From: Aquabacterium sp.
GTDB taxonomy: Bacteria; Pseudomonadota; Gammaproteobacteria; Burkholderiales; Burkholderiaceae_C
Assembly (NCBI RefSeq): GCF_016195855.1
Contig: NZ_JACPYU010000021.1
Coordinates: 1 to 64,000, forward strand
Reading direction: 5' to 3'
DNA: 64,000 nt
Position numbers and translations under genes: made by a program. A model generated the notes under the pieces. It was not told the origin of the DNA. It made no database searches and saw only the letters and a list, made by a program, of their open reading frames with translations. Below, piece by piece: positions 42,633 to 53,300 of the stretch; positions within the stretch are counted from its first letter, which is position 1; the number at the start of each line of letters is the position of its first letter.

Positions 42633-42676
42633 GCCCCTGAACGCTTGTTCGGGGGCCTGATACCCGGGCTTTTTTA
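42633..42676 (+). terminator. Probable terminator after the cysteine-rich protein gene
   Basis: GCCCCTGAAC (42633-42642) pairs with GTTCGGGGGC (42647-42656), with one G-T wobble, around GCTT. A T6 run follows at 42670-42675, 14 bases after the stem, so termination may be partial. Confidence 0.5.
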
Positions 42677-42730
42677 GCTCTTTTGCACACAGTCCCCACT
42701 TGGGGACTGTTGCTTTGTGTGCAGTCTCAA

Positions 42731-44356
42731 ATGAAAAAACTGGCTTCCCTGTTTGTGTTGTCTGCTCTGGCCGCGTTTGCGCAGGCTCAGGCACCCGCAG
42801 CCGTCACCTTCGACGTCATGGAGTTCGTGGTTGAAGGCAACACGGTTCTGCCGCCCGAGCAGGTCGAACGTGTGGTCTCCCCCTTCATGGGCCCTGGCAA
42901 GACATTCAAGGACATGGAAGCCGCCCGCACGGCATTGGAAAAAGCCTATCAGGATGCAGGCTACCTGTCGGTGGTGGTCAACCTGCCCGACCAGCGCGTG
43001 GACGCGGGTGAGGTGAAGCTCGAAGTCATCCAGGCCAGTGTGGAAAAACTCAAGGTCACCGGTGCGCAGTACCACCGGCCCAGCCTGATTGCCGACAAGA
43101 CGCCGGCATTGGCTCCTGGCAAGGTGCCCTACTTCCCCGAGGTGCAGGAGCAGTTGGCGACCGTGCAGACACAGGATGTGGACGTCACCCCCCTGATCGG
43201 GCCCGGCCAGGATCCACAAAAAATCGAAGTAGACCTCAAGGTCAAGGACAACCTGCCCGTGCATGGCTCGCTCGAAGCCAATTCGCGCCAGAACTTCAAC
43301 ACCACACAAGGCCGCACCGAGGCCGTGCTGACTTACGGCAACCTCTTCCAGCGGGATCACACCATTGGCCTGAGCTGGATCTACGCCCCTTCCAGACCGG
43401 CCGATGCCAACACCCTGGCCGCGCTCTACAGCCTGCCGCTCACCCCGGTGGACAGCGTGTCCGCCTACTTTGCGCGCAGCAACACCGACACGCCCACCAA
43501 GTCCGGGCTGGGCGGCTCCACGTTCACGCGTGGCCGTTATGCCGGCCTGGTCTACCACCACGACCTGCAGGCCCGGCAGTGGCCCGTGACCCACGGCTTC
43601 GACCTGGGCCTGGATTTCAAGCGCAGCAGCGACCGCAACATCGACATCGGTGGCGTCACCACCGAAAAGCCCAGCCTGCACTACGAGGTGCTGTCGGCCC
43701 GCTACAACCTGAGCTGGCGCGGTGAGAACGACAACGTCACCAACTGGCGTGCGGGCCTGTATTCATCGTTCCGATCCATCTCGGAGCGCCAGGTGGACTG
43801 CAATGGCATCAGGCTGGAGCAGTTCGCCTGCAAGCGCAGCGGTGCATCGGCAGACTTCAGCGTGTTCAAGCTGGGCATGGGCCGCGTGCAGAACCTGCCC
43901 GCCAACTGGCAAGTGAAGTTCGACATCGACGCGCAACTGGCATCCGGCCCCTTGGTGCCCGCCGAGCAATACAGCCTGGGTGGCATCGACTCCATCCGGG
44001 GCTACTACGACTACGAGCAATCTGCCGACCAGGGCTGGAACACGCGCCTGGAGCTGATTTCGCCGGCCTGGCTCAAGCTCAAGGACGGCGAAGGCGTGCG
44101 TGCCCTGTTGTTCTGGGACCGGGGCGAGCTGCGCCTGATCAAACCGTTGCCCACCGAGATTCAGAAGGTGCAGATGGGCAGCTATGGCCTGGGTCTGCGC
44201 CTGGACAACAGCAAAGGCCTGACAGCCCGCCTGGACCTGGCCTTCCCGATTTACGACACGAGCAAACCCACCGAGTCTGGCGGCCAGGAGGCCGCAACAG
44301 GCAGTCAGAGCGCGCGCCGCTGGCGCGTGGACGCGGCCCTGCGCCAGTCCTTCTGA
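42731..44356 (+). CDS. Two-partner secretion transporter TpsB (ShlB/FhaC family)
   Basis: 541 residues. The signal peptide ends AAFAQAQA. A POTRA domain is present at about residues 30-110 (VMEFVVEGNTVLPPEQVERVV, EAARTALEKAYQDAGYLSVVVNLPDQ), then a linker and a 16-strand barrel. The conserved loop-6 tip reads SIRGYYDYE near residue 420, equal to the VRGY/F motif of Omp85-type transporters. The C-terminus ends in Phe (DAALRQSF), as expected for BAM recognition. It exports the TpsA encoded 30 bases downstream. ATG 42731 is the start that places the signal peptide first. Confidence 0.9.
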   Translation: MKKLASLFVLSALAAFAQAQAPAAVTFDVMEFVVEGNTVLPPEQVERVVSPFMGPGKTFKDMEAARTALEKAYQDAGYLSVVVNLPDQRVDAGEVKLEVIQASVEKLKVTGAQYHRPSLIADKTPALAPGKVPYFPEVQEQLATVQTQDVDVTPLIGPGQDPQKIEVDLKVKDNLPVHGSLEANSRQNFNTTQGRTEAVLTYGNLFQRDHTIGLSWIYAPSRPADANTLAALYSLPLTPVDSVSAYFARSNTDTPTKSGLGGSTFTRGRYAGLVYHHDLQARQWPVTHGFDLGLDFKRSSDRNIDIGGVTTEKPSLHYEVLSARYNLSWRGENDNVTNWRAGLYSSFRSISERQVDCNGIRLEQFACKRSGASADFSVFKLGMGRVQNLPANWQVKFDIDAQLASGPLVPAEQYSLGGIDSIRGYYDYEQSADQGWNTRLELISPAWLKLKDGEGVRALLFWDRGELRLIKPLPTEIQKVQMGSYGLGLRLDNSKGLTARLDLAFPIYDTSKPTESGGQEAATGSQSARRWRVDAALRQSF

Positions 44357-44386
44357 CCCTGTAGTGAACCCCTTGGAGCAGTTGAC

Positions 44387-47300
44387 ATGAACAAGCACAT
44401 CCACCGTCTGGTTTTTGATCGCAAGCGTGGCATGCGTGTGCCCGCCGCAGAGAGCGTGCGCGCCGCCGGCAAGGCCGCTGGTGGTCAGACCCGTGCCCGC
44501 GCCGTGGCCGGCGTGACCCTGGTGTCCATGGCCTTGAGCGGCGTGGCCGATGCGCGGGATGTGACCCCCTCAACCAACCGCAGCATCGTGGACACCATGA
44601 TGCGCGCCTCGACCTTCAACATCGCGCGCAACACCGGCCCGGTGTGGAGCGCAGCCCGTGATGCTGGCAAGGCCTCGCAGTTCAAGGTCACCAACCCGGA
44701 TGGCCTGACGACGCAGATCGACCAGTACGACAGTCGCGTCATCATCAACTGGGACAGCTTCAATGTGGGCGCCGACTACAGCGTGCTGTTCAACCAGCCC
44801 AAGGGTGGCTCGGCCTACAACCGCATCTGGGATCTCAACCCGACGGTCATCATGGGCAAGATCACCGCCAATGGCGAGGTGATCCTGGAGAACACCCATG
44901 GCGTGATCTTTGGCGCCACCGCGCGCGTGCAGACCGGCCGCTTCGTGACCACGGCCTTGAAGATGACCGAAGAGGCCATCACCAAGGGCCTGCGCGCCAA
45001 CCGCGATGGCCAGGTGATGTTCGGTGGCGATGACGCTGATCCCACTGGCTTCATCACCATCGAGCGTGGTGCCGAAGTCAAGGCCCTGGCTGGGGGCGAT
45101 GTGCTGATGATCGCCCCCAAGGTCTACAACGAAGGCACGATTGAAACCCCCAAGGGTCAGACCGTGCTGGCGGCTGGCCAGAAGGTCTACCTCTACAGCT
45201 CGCTGGACCCGGCACAACGCGGCCTGCTCGTGGCCGTGGACCCGTTCGCATCGGGCCCAGCCGGCGTCAACACCGTTGAAAATGCCGCGGCGGCCGAGTA
45301 CCGCACGGTGGACGGCAAGACGGTAGACAACAGCACGCCAGACAGCACCGCAGGCCTGGCCAAGCAGGTCAACCAGATCGTGGCCGAACAAGGCTCGATT
45401 AACCTGGTGGGCCTGACCGTGCGCAACAACGGCATCCTCACCGCCACCACAGCGGTGAAGGGGCAGAACGGCGCGATCTATTTGCAGGCGCAGAAGACGA
45501 CGACCACGTTCAACGGCACGCCCCTGACAGGCGACAGCGGCGCAGCGCCCCGGATGGCAGCCCAACTCGGCACGGTCGAACTCGGATCGGGCAGCGTGAC
45601 CCAGATCACGCCGTCTACCGCGCAGGTCTACAACGAAGACACCAAGAAATTCGAGGCGCCAACCCAGACCGATGCAGAGACTTTCAACCAGTCGCGTATC
45701 GAGATCAGTGGCGCCAGCATCCGTGTGCAGGGTGGTGCCCAGGTGGTGGCGCCGTACGGCAAGATCAGCCTGCTGGCCAGTGAAGACGCGTCCAAGTCAG
45801 CACTGTTTGGCTTCAACGAAATCGGCAAGGACAACAGCGCCATCGTGATTGAAGACGGTGCGCTCGTCAGCGCCGCGGGCCTGCGCGATGTGCTGCTGCC
45901 CATGAGCCGCAACCAGTTGAACGGGCGCCTCTTTGCTAACGAGCTGGCGGATTCGCCCGTGCAGCGCGGTGGTGTGCTGTACCGCAGCGAGGTCTCAGCC
46001 GATGCGCGCAGCCTGGTCAAGGTGGCCAATGTCAGCGGCTTTTACAACCTGGTTGGCCGCACAGCTGAAGAGATCGCCACCAAGGCGGGTACGGTCAAGA
46101 TCCAGGCGCAAGGCAGCACGGTGGTGGCTGATGGCGCCAAGGTCGACGTGTCGGGCGGCAGCGTGGTCTACCAGGCCGGCACCATCAACAGCAGCCTGCT
46201 GCGCAAGGGCAATACGCTGGTCAAACTTGAAGATGCCCAGGCTGGCGTCAAGTATGACGAGTTGATCTCCGGCACCGGCCGCGGCACATCGGCTCAGCTG
46301 GCCAGTTATGTCGAAGGCAAGGATGGCGGCGAGATCCAGCTGTTCGCGCCGCAGTTCTACATCGGCGAAGGCACGCTCAAGGGCGACGTGGTGGTGGGGC
46401 CGTATCAGCGCGGGGGCCCCATTTCCTCCAGCGTGGACCTGGCCAAGAGGCCGGATCTCTATGCCTCGCTTCGCCCTCTGGGCGCGCGCCTGACGCTGGG
46501 CTTTTCTGAAGATTTGGCGCTCGCCATGGACGGCGTCACGGTGGCTGGGGCGCGCTCCGGCACATTGGGGCCGGTAGCTGGCGTGGACGCGACCGCCGTG
46601 ACGCAACTGGTGAGCGCTTCGTTGATGCGCAACCAGCTCACCACCGACACCTTGAGCAAGGGCGGCTTTGCCGGCCTGTCGGTGTATGCCACTGCGCTCA
46701 ATGTGGCCAAGGACGCGCGTCTGGATCTGGGTCCCACCGGCTCATTCAGCGCCAACAAGGCCAAGCAGATTCAGATCGATGGTCAGATCAAGGCAGCAGG
46801 CGGCAGCGTCAGCCTGAGCGCCATTGGTGATGTGGTGCTGGGTGAAGGTGCGGCGATTGATGTGTCGGGCAGCAAGCTCGATGAACTGGGGCAGGCAACG
46901 GGCACGGTGCCTGTGGATGTCAATGGTGGTGCCGTGGCGCTCAAAGCTGGCGGCTCGGTGCGCCTGAGTGAGCGCAGCCAGATCGACGTCTCTGCCGGCG
47001 CATGGCGAGCCAGCACAGGGGGCATCACCACGGGCAAGGCGGGCTCGCTTGCACTGGAGGCCAATGTTGATCAGACCCAATCTTTGCCGGGCACGGTGGT
47101 GCTCAATGGGCGACTAAGTGGTTATGACTTCCAGTCCGGCGGCAAGCTGAGTATCAAGGGGGCGCCGGGTTTGTCGATCGGGCAAGGCGGCAAGGCTGAT
47201 GACCTGCAACTGACCGCAGCCTTCTTCAGTGACAACGGTTTTGGCAGCTTTGAGCTGAGTTCGCTGGGGGATGTGGACGTGGTGGCCGGCACGGTGCTGA

Positions 47301-50300
47301 CACCTCGATTGAAGAACTACCAGCTTGATGCGGCGCGCGTGGGCTCCGGCAACGGGGCGGCGCTGTTTATCACCACAGAGGTGAACGATGCGCAACGCGC
47401 CCCCGTCAACCTGACGCTCACGGCGATCAAACCGAACCAGGACAACCGCCAGGGCTACAAGGAGGGGGGGCGTGTGCGCATTGGCGCCGGTGCCCAGCTT
47501 GATCTGGGTGCAGGCGGCCGTTTCGCGGCATTGGCAGGGCGCCAGATTGTTCTCGGGCAGGAAGCCAGCATCACGGCACACGGCGGCTCGGTGGCCATGA
47601 CACTGACGGGGCGTCGCGGCAGTAACCAGGCTGAGGACAAGAACTCGGCCGACGTCATCGGTTATGTGGCCGACAACGAGGTCCGCCTGAGCGCCGGCTC
47701 TCGCATTGATGTGTCGGGCGTGGCCAGGACCCAGACACAGGTTGTGAGCGGCCAGGAACGCGTGACCGGTACCGTCTTGGGTGGCGGCACCGTCAGCTTG
47801 AACTACAACCCCACTGATGAAGAAAGTGGCCAGCGTGGACGTGTGATCACGGAAGCAGCCACAGACAAGCTGGCAGCCTCCTTGATCGATGTCAGCGGGC
47901 AGTCGGCGCAATTGAACCTGGGGCGAGGTTCACGCCGCACCACGGTGAGCCAAGGCGCTGGCAGCGTGAAGGTGGGCGGTGCGGACGGGTTCGCGCTCAT
48001 GGGTGACATCCATGCCCAGGCGCCCGACGCTTCGGTGGGCGGCGGTGAGTTCATCGCGTCCGTCAGTCGCGAGGGCAAGAGCGATGCGACTTTCAACCCA
48101 TCGAAGTACCCGAGCGCCGATCGCGTGGTCCGCGTCACGGCCACGCAAAGTGAAGTGGCCACGCATGCAGACGCTTACGGCGAAGGCGTCGTCTCGGCCC
48201 AGCAACTGGCCGATGCCGGCTTTGACCGCATCAGCCTGCGTGCTGATGATCGCGTCGTGCTGGACAAGGGTGCCAGCATTGGCACCAGCGAGGGACAGAA
48301 GCTGCGTGCCATCATCGTGTCGGCACCTGTCTTGAAGGCAGAAGACGGCGGCGCACATGAACTGCGCGCCAGCTATGTGGCGCTGGGTGATGTCAATCTG
48401 GTCAGCAAGTTCGGCACCACGAAGGACAGCCGGCCGGCCTCTGCCGCGGGCAATGCCACGCTGGCGGTGAACGCCGGGCTGATCGAGCTGCACGGCAAGT
48501 CGGCCTTCCAGGGCTGGCAGTCGGTGGACCTCAATGCCACGCTGGACAAGTCCTTTGGTGACACCCGCCGTGATGGCGAGATTCGCTTCATCGGCCGCAC
48601 TTTTGATAACAACAGCACCGACCTGATCGGCTACCTGGGCTTTGATGGCGTGCTGACCCTGCGTGCGGGCCAAAGCTATGCCACCACCTTGTCCAAGGTC
48701 ACGGTGCAGGGCGCATTGGGGCATGCCACGCTGAAAACGGAACAGCCATCCGCTGGCAGTTCCACCAGCGCCACACCGCTGACCGCGCTGGCCTCGCTCA
48801 CCTTGCAGGCTGATGACATCGCGCACAACGGTGTCCTGCGCCAACCCTTTGGCGCCCTGACCCTCAATGCCGTCAACAAGGTCACGCTGGGCGCGGGCAG
48901 CACCCTGTCCGTGTCGGGTGATGGTGTGACGGTGCCGGTGGGCACCACGGTCAACGAGCGCAGCTGGGTGTACACGCCCAACCCTTCTGATTCAACGATC
49001 ACCACGCCCCTGGTGCAAAACCTCGATGGCCTGCCTGTGGCCAAGGGCATCCAGGTCAAGGGCCAGGGCATCAGCCTGAGCAACACGAGCATCGTCCAGG
49101 CACAGGCCGGGGGCGACCTGCAGGCCTGGGAGTTCATCCGGGGCGTGGGCGGCAGCACCGACACGCTCAACCGTGCCAATTTGTTTGCGGTCCTGCCCAA
49201 TTACCAATACGACTTCGCCCCCTACGACACCGAGATCGCCAAGTCGACGGCGCTGAGCGGCACGTCGCTGCAAGCGGGTGACAAGATCACGATCAGCACA
49301 GCCAATGGCGTGCTGGCGAAGGGTACCTATACCTTGCTGCCGTCTCGCTATGCCTTGCTGCCCGGCGCGGTGCTCGTGTCTGCGGCCAACGTGGGCGCGG
49401 GTGGCACATTGAACCAGGCGATCACGCAAGACGATGGCAGCGTGTTCGTGTCGGGCCAACGCACGGCCACCGGCACCAGCACCACGGGTGGCGACCCCCG
49501 CCAGACTTTCATGCTGGAGTCGGCGGCCACCTTCCGCGCCAAATCGGCGTATGCGCTGACCTCCATCAACAGCCTGCTCACCGATCGCGCCGTGCAGCTG
49601 GACACCTTGCTGCCCAGCCTGGCCGGTGACGCCGGGCGCGTGTCGCTGGAGGCCAAGGGTGCCTTCGACCTGCTGGGTCAGTTCAACCTGGCCGGCAAAG
49701 GCAGCCTGGCGGCCGGCCAGCTTGACGTCGTCATGCCCTCGATGACCGTGGCCGACGATGGCGACACCCAGGTGCAGATTGAGGCAGGTTCTGCCCGTGT
49801 CTCGGCCCAGTCGCTCAACGGCACGCATGCCGGCAGCATCATGCTCGGCGGCGTGCGCACCGGGACGGTAGAAGGCGCCACGGCGACGGTGTCGTCCAGC
49901 CAGGTGCGCCTGGCCAGCAGCAGCTTGTCTGCAGGCGAAGTGATCGCGGTGGCCACGGACACGGTCACCGTGGACGACGGCGTCAAGTTGACAGCCGAAG
50001 GGGCGGTGGGCAATAAGGCCAACCAGCTCACCATCAAGGGCCAGGGTGCTGCCGTGGTGGTCAGCCAGAACAGCAACACCGACATCCGGCGCGACCTGAG
50101 CGGCGTGACGGTGAACAAGGGCACGCTGAACATCGGGCAGGCCACGCTGTCGGGCCAGGCCGTTCAACTGGACGCCTCGCAGAGCCTGAACCTCAACGCC
50201 CATGCCACCATCAACAGCAAACTGTTTGGCTTGGGCGCGCCGCGCATCGTGGTGGGTGGTGCGGCTGACACGGCTGGCGCGGTGGCGCTGGACGGCGTCT

Positions 50301-53300
50301 TGCTGAACTCGCTCAAGGGTGCAGACAGCATGCAGCTTCGCAGCTACAGCAGCATCGACTTCAAGGGTGCGTTGGCTTTTGATGCGCGTGGTGCAGACGG
50401 CAAGCCCGTCTTGCGCAAGGTGGTGCTCGATGCGCCCCAGCTGCGCGGCCTGGGCCAAAGCGCTGACACGGTCAGCGTGACGGCGCAAAGCGTCATCTTG
50501 CGCAACACATCCGGCATTGTGCCGTCGGCCACCGAAACCGGCACCTCGGCGCTGGCCATCCAGGCCGAGCCGGTGCTGTCTGACAAGGTCACGGGTGGCA
50601 TCACCATTGGCGAAGGTGCGCAGCGCCTGGCCTTCGCCAACAGCACGCTGACATCCAAGGGCGACATCGTGTTCGACGGCAAGGGCCAGCTGGGTGTGCA
50701 GGGTGACGTCACGCTGGCTGCGGCCCGTGTGACCGCCACCAGCACGGCTGACCACGGTGTGGACAGTGCGGCCACCTTGACCATCACCTCGGCCGCCAAC
50801 GCCCGCACGCTCAATGAACGCGTGGGGGCAGGCGGTGCCTTGACCCTGAGCGGTGAGCGCGTGGTGCAGGACGGCGTGGTGGACGTGGCCTCCGGCAAGA
50901 TCAACATCATCGGCAAGGGCAACACCACACAGCGGCGCGACACCGTGACGCTGACCGAGCGCTCGGTCACCAAGGCCGCGGGCTGGACGCAACAAGCGGG
51001 CAAGAGCTGGTCGGTCGATGCGCCTGGCGGTGATGTCACCGTGCAGGCGGTGCAGGGCGACCTGATCTGGCGTGGCCAGATCGACGTGTCGGCCCCGGTG
51101 GCCAGCACCAAGCCCGAGCAAGGCCAGGCCGCTGGCACCGTGACGCTGCTGGCCAATGGTTTCAACCCGACCGATGGCTACCGTGGCCAGCTGGTGGTGG
51201 GCACCAACGCCAGCCTCAAGGGCAGCGCGGGCAGCGACCGCTTGTCTGCCAGCTTGAGCGTTGACGCGCAGCGCCTGAGCAACGAGCAAACCCCAGGCTT
51301 GTCTGACGCTGCACAGGCCGCAGCCATCACGCATGGCACGCTGGACCGCCTGGCCGAGATCACCAAGGCCGGTGGCGTACGCCGAGAAGTGGACTGGCGC
51401 ATCCGCGAAGGTGCGCAATCGCTCAACACGGAACTGACCGCGCAACGCGTGTTCATCAGCGCTGACGCTGGCAGCCTGCAGCTGGGGCAAAGCCAGACGC
51501 TGCTGGCCAACGGCCAGCTGGCAACGCACACCGGCACCATCGATGCCCGCGCGCCTCAAGGTGGCGTGGTGCAACTGGCGGCGGGGCAAGACCTGATCAT
51601 CGGCGCGAACGTCCTAGCCGATTCGTCGCGTGTGGGCGCCAATGGTGGCGACATCCTGCTCGCCTCAGCCGAGGGCCAGGTGCGCATCCAGGATGGCGTG
51701 ACCTTGTCTGCCGGTGGCGACGATGAGCAGGATGGCCGCGTGGTCATTCGTGCGCTGCGCACCGACGACGGCAACTTGCCTGACGAGTTGCGTGTCAACG
51801 TGGACGCCATCGGCCCTAACACCAAGGTCAAGGCCGGTGAGTTCACCGTGGAAGCCGTGCGTGTCTACACCGGTACCAAGCTGACCACGGGCGCCAGCAC
51901 GGGCACCACGCTGGGCCAGCTCAGCCTGATGGCCGACAACGATGACTTCATGGTCAGCAAGGACAGCATTGCCAGCGCTATGGGGTTGGGCCGTTTTGCC
52001 AACGCCCACCTGCGCTCCGGCGTCGAAATTCAATCCAGCGGCAACTTCGAGGTCAGCAAGGACTGGAACCTGTGGAGCGAAGAGCGCGCAGGTGGCGAGC
52101 CCTTGAACCTCACCATCCGCGCAGCGGGTGACCTCAACATCAAGGGCAGCCTCAGTGATGGTTTTGCCACCGCCACGCGCATCGGCACGGGCGACAGCCT
52201 GCCCACCGAAGTCAAGGCCGGGCCGGCTGCGTCCTTCCGCCTGGTGGCGGGGGCAGACCTGTCTGCGGCCAATGTGCTCAAGACAGACGCCAAGACCAGC
52301 AATGGCAACCTGCGCATCGATGGCGGCAAGATGGTCCGCACGACCAGTGGCTCGATCGAACTGGCGGCCGCCAAGGACATCGAGCTCAAGGCCGGCACAG
52401 GTGCCTCACCTGTCCAGGCGGTGGTGTATGTGGCTGGGCAACGTGCCGAGTTGCCAGCGGGGCAGTCTTACACCGCACCCAATGACTGGGCGCAGTTCAC
52501 AAACCATGGCGGGCGTGTGTCGCTGGCTGCGGGCGGCAACATCGTGGCGCCTGCGGCGGCGCAGTTGATCAACAACTGGTTCCAGCACGCGGGTGAAAGC
52601 GAGATCACCGGCGGTTCCTGGTACAGCTTCTTTGACAGCTTCAAGCAGGGTGTGGGCTCATTCGGCGGCGGCAACATCGATGTACGCGCCGGCCAGTCGA
52701 TCAACAACCTCGGCGTGGTGGCACCCACCTCCATGAGGCAGGTGACGGATGACGTCACCGCCGAGCGCACGCAGGTGGTGGACAACGGGGGCGACATCCA
52801 TGTGCATGCGGGCCAGGACATCAAGGGCGGCGTGTACTTCCTGGGGCGTGGCGACGCGCTGATTCAGGCAGGGGGCGCCATCACCAAGGGTGACAGCCTC
52901 AAGTCCGGGGTGCCGCAAGTTGGCGCCGTGGTCGGGCTGATGGATGGTCATGTGGCCTTGCAGGCGACCAAGGGCGCCACCATCGCAGCGGTATACAACC
53001 CGACGGCCTTGCCCTCATCCAACCGAACGGGCGACCTTGGGGGAAGCTATTTCACCTATGGCGCTGATGCGGGCGTATCGATCACCAGCACGTCCGGCGA
53101 CGTGAACTGGACCCCTGAAGGTGACGGATTCAAGGACTACCTGAATCAACTCAACAAGATCGCTGGCCAGGATCAATTGCCCACGCAATATGTGACCAAC
53201 TATCCCTTGACGATGATCGCGCCACCATCACTGGCGGTGTCCGCGCTGTCGGGCGACGTGGTGTTCAGTACACCCGTCACCAACATGGTCATGACGCTCT

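Noticed and set aside
48992-51589. An 865-residue minus-strand open frame inside tpsA, and another at 53669-55291
   Set aside because: Low-complexity His/Gly/Arg composition, no signal peptide or motif, and the plus strand carries the clear TpsA beta-helix repeats.
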